A DNA stretch of 64,000 nt from Helopsaltes ochotensis (lineage: Eukaryota; Chordata; Aves; Passeriformes; Locustellidae): positions 1,248,507 through 1,312,506 of the forward strand of contig VXBM01000024.1 in NCBI GenBank assembly GCA_013400155.1. The letters run 5' to 3'. Shown in pieces: positions 12,991 to 23,699 of the stretch. The stretch's first letter is position 1, and each line of letters begins with the position of its first letter. The translations under genes were made by a program, and so were the position numbers. The notes below the pieces were generated by a model. The model had not been told where the DNA came from. It saw nothing but the letters and a program-made list of their open reading frames with translations, and did no database searches.

Positions 12991-15900
12991 CTGTCAAGTA
13001 AAAACAAATGAGAAATGCAAGTTAAATGATGAACAAGCTTCCCATTTAAGCCCACCACTGAACTGACTGAATGAACTCTAATTCTTCAAACATAAAATAA
13101 GCAACACAAACAGTAGAAATTCCAAAACAGCTGAGAAAAATCAGTAATTATGTGACTTTAGTGTTATGAGTATTAAGTCTTGCTGAGATAGAGTAACAAA
13201 AACCCATACATGGCTGCATTTTGCGTTTGTGACTGCACCAGTCTTAACACACCAGTGTTTCAGCTGTCATTGAACAGTGCTTGCTTGTTTCCCACTGTGC
13301 TCCATCCCACCACAAGCAGGCTGCAGATGGACAACAGGTCAGCAGGAACATGAACAGAATGGCTGACCAACAGGATAATTCATTCCAGATGACATCACGT
13401 TCAGCAATAAAAGCTGTGAGTTTGGTCTTTCCAAAATAACCATTGCTCTGGGACTGGTTGGGTACCAGTCTGCTTGTGGGAGGTGGCGGATGGCTGCTTT
13501 TGCATCACTTAGGGTTTTTCCCTGCTCCTTCCTTTACTTCATCTGTCTTCATCTCAACCCACAAGTTTTCTCACTTTTGCTCTTCCAGTTCTCTCCCTTG
13601 TGGTAGAGTCAATCCACAACAACCAGCAAGAAAAGAGACAGAAGAGTTTTAGCATGGAGAAGGTGGAGGAGCTGTAGGGTAACAACTGATTCAGTACATT
13701 GCGGTTATGTTGAAGTAACAACAAAAACCCCAAGAAAACACATAAATAAACACCAAAAAAAAAAAAAAATCCCCAACTTAAACTTCTCAACTTGGTCAAA
13801 ATTATGGTATCATGTAACAAGTAACCTTCAAGTGACAGCACTGAAATTAGGCCACCAGCAAACTGCAACCTTTGACATTAGGGCATGCACTGACTGCAGC
13901 TCCCTCCACACAAGCCAGCTGTATAAATTAACTTGGTGGCCAAAAGCCACAGGAACAACGGAAAGCCCCCATCCCAACCTTTCCGGCCTACAGAAGCAGC
14001 ATGGCAGACATGCAGTGTGGAGCCAACACACGCAAGGCTTCAAAAACCAACAGAAAGTTCTGTAAGAAGCTCTCATTGAAATTCCTGGGATAACTGCCAA
14101 TGAGCTAAAGATGCCAGTACAAGAACACCACATATCCTGGAACACAATACTGCACCCTGCCTACAGCTTTTTTTTCCCCTCCCCCTCCCCGCTTCTTCTT
14201 TAACAGAACTTCCCCTAGCTAAAAATAGAAATTTGTTGATGGAACATTAATGATCTTTAACTGTAAACACAGGGCATTTAGACTTCCTGCTGTCTAAACA
14301 ACACATGTTCAATGCGCTTTCTTGGGTACAAAACACTTCAGTGTTTTAACACAGCCTGCTAGAGAATACATCGTACCTGAAGGCTTTGGGGCATGAAGTT
14401 CTTGTGTGAAGTATCTACAGAGCACCAGTTCAGCTGTCCATACATTCCTGGCAGACTGGGGCCAGTGCACTTTTAGGGGCATGTGGATAAAGACGCATTT
14501 TTATGCTTATAAAATCGCTTTTGAACGCCAGTGAAAACCCAGGATTTTATTTCTCCACAGGAAATTAAATTTCCATACACAATATATTTTCATCTTTATC
14601 ATCTAGGGATATTGTATCCACCCACTTGAAACTAATGTGTGAAAAAAGAAAAAAAAAGAAAAAGAAAAAACCCTGCTCTCGGACCTGCAGTAGAAAATAT
14701 AATCAATAACTGAGTTGACCTATACTCTAATCAATTCCACTGCAGCAGAAAGTTGATTCTGTTCTTATGGAAATCACAAGTAGGAAAAATGCAAACGTGC
14801 GTTTTGTGCTTATTGCATACTATTTCCACTGAAATAAAACAGCAAGTTCAAAAGAAGTTTCACCATGTCACTTGCAGGATGCACACACAAGAAGTACAGC
14901 CTTTGCAAATCCCAGGATGTAGAAAACATGTTGAAAGACTGAAGCAAGGATGATGTACCCTTCATGAAAGGAGACTGGGTCAGGGAATAAACAGTGAAGC
15001 ACACTGAGCATACACAAGTCCCTGGGCCCTGACAGGATGCACCCACAGGAGAGACAGGGACAAACTGGAGACAGTCCAGTCATGAAGGGACTGGAACATG
15101 CCTCATAACAGAAATGGCTCAGAGTGCTGGGACTCTTCTGCCTGAAGAAGAGAAGGCTCAGGGTGATCTCATCAAAGTTTATAAATACTTGAAGGGAGAG
15201 CAAAGAAGGCAGAGCCAGGATTTTTTTTGTCAGTGGTGCCCAGTGACAGGACCAGAGGCAACAGGCACAAACTGAAACATGGGAGGTTCCCTCTGAGCAT
15301 CAGGAAACATTTTTTTCACTCTAAGAATGACCAAGATCTGGCACAGGTTGCTCGGGGAGACCCTAGAATCTCCATCTCCTGGAGATACTCAAAAACCACC
15401 TAGTCAGAGTCCTGCCAACTGGCTCTTTGTGGCAGTGCTCAAGCAGTGTGTTTGGTAAAGATGACCTTCCAACCCCAACCCTTCTGCAACTCTCAGGATT
15501 TTGTTCCTATTTGTCATTTCAGATGTCAAAAGGCTAATCCAGAACTGCATTTTGAAGAGCTCAGACTGTATTTAGGTAATTAAGATTAAAGAGACTATTT
15601 TTCAGAAATCTTTCACACACAAAAGTGTAACAGAAACCATTTTTCCACTCAGATTATCCCATTCATCAGCATCTCAGCGATACTTGATTGCTACAGAAGA
15701 TCTGTCTAGGAAAAGAGATTTGCTTAGGATTTATTATTTATTCTCTCTACATTCTCTAAGGACTAGTTTGCTCATTTTTCTCCTGTACACAGATTTGACA
15801 TGAAGATGTAACACAAACTTCCACCTTATTTTTGAAAGCTGACAAGCATATACGACATACAAGAACAGCACCAACACAGGCTCGATGCAAGACTTTACCT

Positions 15901-16065
15901 GTCACTTGGGGGCTCATCATCTGTCGGAATGTTTTTTTGGGAGTTGCGTTTTCGCACTTTGGGAAAAACATTCCTTCTCACAAACTGCCGATCGTGTGGC
16001 TTCAAATCTTCTGCTGACACGATGTCCTCGATATCCTCAAGCACTGGCTCGCAGGCAGCAGGCAT
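12878..16065 (-). CDS. CDKAL1: CDKAL1, threonylcarbamoyladenosine tRNA methylthiotransferase (N-terminal part, two coding exons)
   Basis: The joined minus-strand exons 16065-15899 and 12990-12878 encode the first 93 residues of CDKAL1. The known enzyme is an ER-anchored radical-SAM methylthiotransferase that converts t6A37 to ms2t6A37 in tRNA-Lys(UUU). The protein starts [17 protein letters not shown]. An acidic/basic linker follows, then the start of the MTTase (UPF0004) domain with [19 protein letters not shown]. The Cys in TWGC (about residue 71) is the first ligand of the auxiliary Fe-S cluster. The radical-SAM CxxxCxxC motif, TRAM domain and C-terminal membrane anchor are not in the window and must lie to the left. 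Intron phase is consistent: the first exon ends two bases into a Ser codon, completed by C at 12990. Donors are GTAAAG and GTAAGA and the acceptor is TTGACAG. The assignment comes from recalled similarity to vertebrate CDKAL1 and from its position beside E2F3. Confidence 0.95.
12991..15898 (-). other. CDKAL1: CDKAL1 intron between the two coding exons
   Basis: This 2.9-kb intron is bounded by GTAAAG and TTGACAG. It contains a plus-oriented CR1 fragment (about 14990-15505) and short A-rich runs at 13755-13768 and about 14643-14670. Nothing else was recognised. Confidence 0.85.
14990..15505 (+). mobile_element. CR1 LINE fragment (3' part)
   Basis: The CR1 3' region runs in plus orientation with the expected order of landmarks: 'gggccctgacaggatgcacc', 'cctgaagaagagaaggctca', 'gtttataaatacttgaaggg', 'tcactctaagaatgacc', and a terminal 'atgaccttccaacccc'. 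It is antisense to CDKAL1. The terminal octamer repeats are degenerate. Confidence 0.85.
15899..16065 (-). CDS. CDKAL1: CDKAL1 first coding exon (start codon)
   Basis: This 167-bp exon encodes [17 protein letters not shown] through EPPSD plus two bases of the next codon. The start at 16065-16063 is chosen because vertebrate CDKAL1 begins MP and then a D/E-rich DIEDIVS segment at the same distance. An in-frame upstream ATG (MPVFSQ...) exists in the genomic sequence. It is disfavoured because a good acceptor (pyrimidine-rich tract ending TTGAAG, with CTAAT as a possible branch point) sits directly before the ATG, so the exon probably begins at the A of ATG. The splice donor is AG/GTAAAG at 15898. 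Confidence 0.93.
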
Positions 16066-17652
16066 CTTCAAGAAGTGTTGGGAGAAGACTGGCATTAGGA
16101 AAGTGTTTGAATACAAAACCAAGGCCTCCTACCTACTGCACTTTTCTCATAAGGAAAAGTCAGATATGCAATATATTGCACATATGAGGGATCGTGAGCA
16201 CATAAAAGCAATCCACTGTCAGAGACATTTCCTGAATGCCCTCTTCCCCCCACACCTCAAATGCAGGCAGGGAGAAAGTCACAAACCATACAGACTCTTA
16301 AGGGCTTATTTATAAATCATCTGTACCTTGTCATGTCCTAATTCAAAACCCCTTCATCTCCTCTGACGCAACACATCCATGACACAGGTATTTTTAATCA
16401 TGTCAGCATCATAATAAAATAGTGAGTTCGTATTATATGATGGATGTACTGCCACTCACTCACATCACAGAAGAAGAATGAAAGACACAGAATCCAAGTG
16501 ACTGTTTCAGAGGCCATTCTGGCTCTCTTATTTGTGTGTGGACACTACCCAAATATATTTTCACAGTCCTTTTGAAAACAAACCAAACTTTCTTAGAATT
16601 CCTGATCCCACAGGCCTTTCATCTGAATTAGTTCATTCACTGGGACAGTAAAATAAAAATTTCTCTTTTCAGGTACAGAATGTTAAACAACTGCACCTAA
16701 CTAATAAAAAATAAATATACTATAATCTGGCTATAATAATATACTAAAAGATTGCCAATACCTGATTATATTTTCCACAAGAAACTAAATATGCATATGC
16801 ATCTCCCAGCAGATGTGCAAATCCAGATTAGTTTTCAGGAATCAAAAAAAAAAGCCATTTGCTAGAAAAGTCTATAAAAAGAGTTATTGTGTTAATTACA
16901 CACCACACTGTGCTCTAACTCCTACTTAGAATAAAGTCTGAAGTACCATTGGAAACTCAGGTGTTTTACCTAAACCAACAGTTTACTAAGGAAATCATAC
17001 AAGGGTATTTCACAGTTCACAGGGAAAATACAACACTTTCCTAACTGACAATGAAAAACAAGGCTTTAATTCCTTTACAATTAGATTTCAGGAACCGAAG
17101 ATTTGCTACTGGCATAAAAACACTTCCAGATGTTGCAAACGAATTACTGAAGAACATAAGAAGTTAAACATCTGTGCGTTTTCCCAGCACGTGTCCTTCA
17201 GTCAATCTTGCAAAATACACTCCAAAATAAAACTTCATGTAAGCTGAACCATCACACATTTGCATTTAACTTAAAAAGGAACAAAATGATGCCACAAAGA
17301 GGATGCATCTGTCCTAGCTACTTAGGCAATTAGCATTCTTCTAAATTAAAAAAAAAAAACAGGATCTGTATAATTATGCAGCAAAATGTGAACAAAAATA
17401 AACATTTGTGAAAAGCCTAGCAGTAAAGAATATGAGGGAAAGATGACATCTCTAATTTGTACCACTGAGAATACGTACAAATAGGTAAAGTTATCAAATC
17501 AATATCCGGAAGGGAATAAAAAGTTTTCATTTGTTGATTTTCCTCTCTTACAGAAAAATATCCAATGTGAGGGAGCAGCTGGAAAAACAAATAAGCTTAG
17601 CTTATTTCAGTGACCCATGGAAGAAAGAATACAGCCAAACTAAAATTCCTAC
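16066..17652 (-). other. CDKAL1: CDKAL1 intron between noncoding exon and ATG exon
   Basis: AT-rich intronic sequence. No repeat family or conserved coding frame was recognised. The boundaries depend on the predicted 38-nt exon and on the acceptor abutting the start codon. Confidence 0.5.
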
Positions 17653-17690
17653 CTTTTCAAGCAAGGTCTAAATCTTCTTGGACAGTAAAC
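17653..17690 (-). other. CDKAL1: predicted noncoding 5'UTR exon of CDKAL1
   Basis: On the minus strand a long pyrimidine tract ending CCCCCCAG is followed by a 38-base segment starting GTTTACTGTCC. It ends TTGAAAAG/GTAGGAA, a good donor. The segment has no ATG and lies between the CpG-island promoter and the ATG exon, where a short untranslated exon is expected. Joined to the ATG exon it would place A at position -3 of the start codon. This is a prediction from splice signals only, with no transcript evidence. Confidence 0.5.
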
Positions 17691-18570
17691 CTGGGGGGCG
17701 GGGAGGAGGAAAGGGAAAAAAGACATGGCATGAACAAGCAGAACTAGCAGACAGAAAACCACAAATTCATGTTATTGTCCAACAAGCCCTCATCCTCCCT
17801 TTGCAGAAATACACTCCTTGCTCAGTTTGACCTCATGCGGACGGGACACACACGCTGGCTGGCTGGCAAGGTGGAAGAGTTCCCATGTTTTCCCTGTCTC
17901 CTGAACAGGGGCATTGGTGTTTTTATCCTTCTTCTATAGAGCCTTTTTGTCAGTCAGATGTATTTAAGTTATCTCAGACTTCCTGCAGATTCTGTCTTCA
18001 ATCAGTTTAAAATTTCGAATGAAAGAAGGGAGAAAGATTAACAGTAAATTTTAGTTCAAGTCATTCACAATTTTTTTTTAATTAAAACACTGTGAAGTTA
18101 TTTTAAAACAGGTTACTTGATATCTGCACTAGTTCCATATGCATGCATGAGATCTCCTTCACAAGAAAAAAAAAAGGAAGACGGATTTCTGCAGCTATTC
18201 TGGTAATTGACTGAAATAAGAAGTGATAACAAAATTAGAAGTTAATGTATTCTTCTCATACAGCCAAGCTGTACCTACAGGACTCGAAATTTGTCTTAAA
18301 AAATGTTAGTAAGCAAATAAAAAACTGGAGTTATTTTAACATCTTGTCACAAACAAAACTTCCCCTCTGCCAGTCTAGTTTGGTCACCCCTCCTCAATCT
18401 CCTGGCACACACCAATGGAGAACTTCCAGAGGTGTTAGAGGACCGCCCTTTTCAGCTTTTTACTAACAGGTGTCTCCGGTAAAGCCCCGGGATTTTATCC
18501 CCGGCCTCACACAGAGTAGAAAAAAACTGCAGCGTTAACACAGTGAGACCGAGCTTGAAGTATACGTATT

Positions 18571-18581
18571 TGTGTGTGTGT

Positions 18582-18612
<31 letters not shown>
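18571..18612. repeat. (TG)n microsatellite
   Basis: About 42 bp of alternating TG with one TA interruption. It directly adjoins the 3' end of the minus-oriented CR1, where the CR1 terminal short repeats would normally be. Confidence 0.95.
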
Positions 18613-18988
18613 ATCACAGAACGAGGAAATTTTTAGCGTTGGGAAGGGACCTCCAGAGGTCATCCAGCCCTGCCAAGGCAGGGCCACCTGGAACAGGTTA
18701 CAAGGGAATGCCTCCACGTGGGTTTTGAATGTCTCCAGAGCGCAACACGCCACAACCTCCCTGGGCAGCCTGGTCCAGTGCTCTGCCATCCTCAACGTAA
18801 AGTTCTTCTCCCTGCTGAAGTGAAACTTCCTGCGTTTTAGTTTACGGTCACTGCTCCTCGTCCTGTCACTGGGCACCTGAAGAGTCTGGCACCCACCTCT
18901 GAGACATTTATACGCATTAGTGAGACTCCCTCTCAGTGTTCTGTCCTCCAGACCAAGCAGACCCAGTTCCCGCAGCCCCTCCTCAGTT
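18613..18988 (-). mobile_element. CR1 LINE fragment with readable ORF2 C-terminus
   Basis: This is a minus-oriented CR1 3' region. Its translation on the minus strand gives LRELGLLGLEDRTLRGSLTN, then LKRRKFHFSREKNFTLRMAEHW and LPREVVACCALETFKTHVEA. These match the C-terminal end of CR1 ORF2 and the frame is open, suggesting a relatively young copy. The plus strand shows the usual 'gggaagggacctccagaggtc' signature. It lies in the CDKAL1 first intron in gene-sense orientation. Confidence 0.93.
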
Positions 18989-19029
18989 ACATAGATACGT
19001 AAACAATACACATATATATGTAAACACAC

Positions 19030-19520
19030 ACACAAGTACGGCCCAGGGGCAGCCAGGCCGCCGCCTGGACCCCGCACACCCCGGAGCCCGCCGGGGCTCG
19101 GCCCCCTAGCCGGCCTGCAGCCCGCCGAGGGTACCCCATCCCCGAGCTGCCTCCCGGCCGCCGGCCCCTCCGGACATTCCCGCCAGGACGTTCGTCTCCT
19201 CCTCCCGACGTTAACGCGCAGCACCGGGAAGGCCCCGCAGGGGACGGGAACACCGCGCGGGCAGGAGAAGGGGAACTCGGCCAGACCGTCAGAGCCAGGC
19301 ACGGGAGGGAAGGACGGGACGGGAAAAGAGGGAAGGGGGCCGAGACCGGCCGGGACCCGCCGCGACCCCNNNNNNNNNNNNNNNNNNNNNNNNNNNNNNN
19401 NNNNNNNNNNNNNNNNNNNNNNNNNNNNNNNNNNNNCCGGCGGAGGCCACAACAGCGCGCGGGGCGCGGCGCCGTCGCTTCGCCACTGAGAGCGCGGTCT
19501 CCCGGAGCCTGAGAGCCTCT
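19030..19520 (-). promoter_or_regulatory. CDKAL1: CpG-island promoter region of CDKAL1 (contains assembly gap)
   Basis: This is the densest CpG stretch in the window, with runs such as cgcggggcgcggcgccg. It lies directly upstream of the CDKAL1 5' exons on the minus strand, as expected for a housekeeping tRNA-modification gene. The noncoding first exon and its donor should be inside it but cannot be placed. The likely start-site region is interrupted by N at 19370-19436. No TATA box was seen. Confidence 0.75.
19370..19436. other. assembly gap (67 N)
   Basis: Unresolved bases sit inside the GC-richest part of the CDKAL1 CpG island. This is a common failure point for GC-rich avian promoters. 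Open frames reported across the N run are meaningless. Confidence 0.99.
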
Positions 19521-22449
19521 CCTCTGTTTTAATCGGAGATCAGCAATGCCAGCAAACACCCGTCCAGTTAAAGCGCTTGCGATGGCGATGTAGCTGATCC
19601 AAATGCGTGACGAGCTATTCAATCCTCTTCTGGCCGCAACGCACTTTCTTTATTATTATTTTTCATCGTTAATTTCCTCAAAATACGATGCTAGTAGCAA
19701 ATTTGCTGAATAGTATAAACGATATTGGTTAAAATGTTTAGTATCAGATGGCTGAAGTTTCTGGCACTGTTTTACTCCAAACTTTTCTGACAGATATTTA
19801 GTAAAACGCCAGTGTGGTTATTGGATGGCTGAAGCTAAAGCTGTGAGCAGCTTAAGCGTGCAGTGTCCTTGGTGATCAAAGTGTTGTAGAGAGTGAGCAT
19901 GTTATTATTGCTTTGGCTTTAATATACACAGTTAACCTAAAAAGATTATTTATATTGTATCTTTAATATATTCTATTTTGAGGTAGTCAGCTTTGAAATG
20001 TGAAAGTCACCATTTCTGTAGCTGCGTTTCAAACACTAGGTTTCTCTCCTTAGAAGGAGCCTTTGGAATAAGTTTATTCTTAAAAAAGCAGATTATATTC
20101 TCCCTGGAACTGGAGGGAAAGTGAATGAAAACCCTGGGTGTTTTCCATAATAGTCTGTTGGTTCACTCACAGATAAAATGTGGCAACTTTTTATTACAAA
20201 TATCATTGCCCTCTCCTTTTTCTTACAAACTCGTGCTTATTTTATATAATGCTTATCTGACAATGCTCACAGGAAGAAAAAAAATGGGGGGGAAAAAAAG
20301 AAAATGTGGACAAAGGAACAGGACAGATTTAAGGAAGAGAACTGGGACAGAAAGAAATAAGCACTTCACTTAAATCAATCTTTAAGAACAAATCATTCTG
20401 AGCAGGACTGAGCACTATTAATATCACCCTGGTCTCATGATAGTCATTGTTACACTTGAAGATATATTTGCCTTCCTATTTGGTCTTTGTTTAAGCACGG
20501 GAGTACTTTCCAGAGATGATCTCAGTGAGACATTGTGTGATGTGTAATTTGTTACCTTTTGGCATTTTTAGCCCAGGAGAGATTGGAGGAAAATATTTCA
20601 AAATGGGTGACCACACTGATCTATTTTAGACCTCCTCCTATGAAGTAAGAAGTCCTTACTAGGTCAGTAGTAATGGTATCTATATCCCCAGTCAGTGTTT
20701 TAACTGCTGCCTGATAAGGTTGGCAATTTTTTTCCTTCTTTCTTTTCAGTTTCCCATGTTCAAAGTATTTCACATGCAGTCCTTGAATTCATCTTCTCTG
20801 TTCTGGGAGCACTGAACTGCACTCCCTCCCATCAGCCAAGTGTTTCTGCTCTGGTTAAACCCAACTGGGCACACACCAGTGCCCAGCTGACTTAGAGCAA
20901 AGCACAGCCTGCAAGACATAACCAAAAATCTCCAAATGGCCAAAGCTGACAACCACTACTCATTAAGGGGAGGCAGCCGTCCCCAAGAGCAGCTCCCAGG
21001 CAGGAATAACCCATGAGTTCCATACCTAGTGACATAAATAGGCCACACTGATCACTTCCAGCATGATCCAGCAGAGCCTTTACTTTGTCCAGCTGCCAAG
21101 AATTCGTAGTATCAAGCAGCCCTTGTGCCAGCACAGTCCTGTTGAGTCCTAGGATGTAGCCATAAATTGGAAGGCACTCTCCCACTGCTTTGGAAGCTCA
21201 CAAACCTAAATTGCTTTGTAACATATTCGTAGTTACAAGTGAAGCTGTGCACAGACAGCAGGTAGCACAGCAGGGAGAGAAGGGAGCAGAAAATCCCCCA
21301 CCACCTCCTGATCACAGGGAGAAAGTTTATCCATATCTACCTGGGGAAAATGCTTTTTATGTGGTAGTGGCTGGGAGTACAACTTCCAATGCTGGCTTTC
21401 TCTGGGCTGGCAGCATACATGCTCCAGTTCCTTGAGTGTCCAAAGAAGAGCTTTAGATTACATCCTTTCCAAGTTGTCTGCAGACCTTACTTCCTACTCT
21501 TCAGGGCTGGTAGACTCAAAGACACCAGCCTCGGGCTAGGTTACCAGCTGAAGTCACAGGTTTTGCAGGAGTAGGTAGTTGGAAAAATACAAAAACTACT
21601 GGAAAAATAAAATCCAAATGTCAATTTCAGGTCCTGGATAGCAGAAGATATATCCTTAGTGGATTTAGAGCATCTCAGTGAGCATCATTAGGGAAGGAAA
21701 ACAGCCAGGGAGGTAAGGGCTCAATTTGTATAGGGCAACCTTATTCTCTGATAACTTTCTGGGTGGAAATGGGTGGAAAGATATCCTGGAAAAAATGAGA
21801 AGTCCTAAAAGAAATACAAGAAATTAGATCTCTTTTTTCCTCTACTCTTGAAATTTAGCAGAATCTGGCTGGTCATTTGTGAACAACATTCAGCACAACT
21901 CAGAACCATAACAACCTATTTTTTCCTGTTATATATTTTCTTCCTGTCAAGCTTTAGAAAGAAAAGAGTGAGTAAAGAAACTCCCAAACTTAATAAAGGC
22001 CAAGCATTTTTCTGATCATTGCTTAGCTGTAGAGTAATATCCAGGCACATCTTACTGCCTTGAAAAGCAGAAAGGGGAGATGAATTCTGCTTGTTTATAC
22101 TTTGGTTAATATCACTCCACTGACTTTGCTGTACAGGCTCATGGTTTGCTTAGTGTTGAGAATTGTTATCTGCAGGAAGAGTAATAGCATTATGCATTAA
22201 CTGTGTTGCACACTGGGGGAAAAAAAAGAAGACATATGCAAAATTTGGTGCTTTTAAACATATAGCTGTTTCATGCTACAGAAAATACCTCACATATCTT
22301 TCATTTTTTCTACAACAAAAATGTTCATGTATGCATCAAGACCAAGGTGCAATTTATTCTTTCAGGTAAAAGTCAATAGGAAAATAGAGTGACTGTTCCT
22401 TTTCATTTGTAGGTGGATGAGTCCTTACCAAAGGTTCAAGGGCATAACC

Positions 22450-22483
<34 letters not shown>

Positions 22484-23699
22484 CTAAACTCCTATCCTGT
22501 GTGTAAAGGAATAAATAGTTGCCTATCATTCAGGCCTCGTTGACAGATTTTTCCAAGACCTTTTCCATCTGTGGGCAGCCAAGGAATGCAGCACATACAG
22601 GCCCCAATAAAACCTCCCTGGAACTAATACTTGTACATTGAATAATGTTGCAATGTTGTACACCATGCTAGCCCAGAGGAGCAGGAATAAGAATTTTAAC
22701 TGGCCGACATTTTTTATCCTGTACCTCAACACATGCCAAGTTTGCAAAGCAGATATAGAAAGCAGAAGGAAGGAGAGGGGAAAATTACATGAAAGCTGGT
22801 AATCAGTAGGAAATTCTAGGGGCAAATAAAAAAGTGCTTAGGGTAACTGGAGAATAGAGAAATTGAGAACAGGCCAGGAGGTACAGCAGATATTTATTGC
22901 CACCCCTGCTTCGAAGGGAGATCAGAGAACCCAGCCATCTAGCCCTCCTTTTATTATTTATCAAGACTATAGAGAGGACCTTTGTAATCTTCCTTCCAGT
23001 ACTGCTGTGTGGAGATGTTTGAGTATGTAAAAGTGCACAGAGAAAGTAATAGCCTTCTCCTAATGTGCAGGAAGTTGACAAGACACAAATGACTTGCTCA
23101 GAGGTACAACGCTTATGCAACCAACCACATTACTGTGATTTTATTATCCTGACTTTTTTTTCCCCAGTTGATGGATGGCCATGTATCTAAAAAGGTGCAG
23201 CACCAATACCAGAAAAGAAGTAAAAGTTCGTAAATATAGGTCTGATGCAAGGCACTGTTGGAAGTGACTCAAGAAAACACAACTTATTTTCAAAGCTACT
23301 ATTAGGGAGCTTCTGGAGAATTATCAGTAGGCAAGTTAAGCAGATCCTCAACAACTGCTTTCATGTGATTTAATCCTACAATAACACCATTTCTATGAAG
23401 TTTGCAAGAAGTCTGTTCCTAATTCATATGAGAGGAGAGGGAATAAATAAAAATAAACTTGTATTATCCCAACCTCTGGATCACTTGCTTTGCCTCTTAA
23501 CATGTGTCTTTTATTCTTGTTTCACTCTGGCTTAAAAAACCCCACTGAACTTATTGTTGGCATTATTAAAAAATGGGATTGAAACTATCTGGTGTCAAAT
23601 GAGTGTTTGCACTAATAATGAACACAGTAACAGGTTTTAAGAAACAGTATGACAGGCACCAAGAGTAAGAAAAATTTAAATAGATGTATACAAATCTAA
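19521..23699. other. E2F3-CDKAL1 intergenic region
   Basis: About 4.2 kb lies between the CDKAL1 CpG island and the inferred E2F3 3' end. It is AT-rich and holds a T27 homopolymer (22453-22479). No gene, recognised repeat or convincing RNA was found. The longest open frames (up to about 105 codons) show no family similarity that I recognise. Confidence 0.7.
22453..22479. repeat. poly(T) tract, 27 T
   Basis: Uninterrupted run of 27 T in intergenic sequence. No retroelement body was recognised next to it. Confidence 0.95.

Larger units (their letters stand above)
17691..19029 (-). other. CDKAL1: CDKAL1 first intron (predicted)
   Basis: This lies between the CpG island and the predicted noncoding exon. 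It holds a CR1 fragment (18613-18988) and an adjoining (TG)n tract (18571-18612). The first-exon donor is not placed, so the right boundary is approximate. Confidence 0.5.

Noticed and set aside
18535..19622. Long minus-strand open frames (up to 305 codons) across the CpG island
   Set aside because: They read through the N gap, a CR1 ORF2 remnant and the (TG)n tract. The length is an artefact of N and repeats, not a gene.
22526..22825. 99-codon minus frame with a hydrophobic N-terminal half
   Set aside because: No known family is recognised. It is intergenic between E2F3 and CDKAL1 and has no promoter or splice context.
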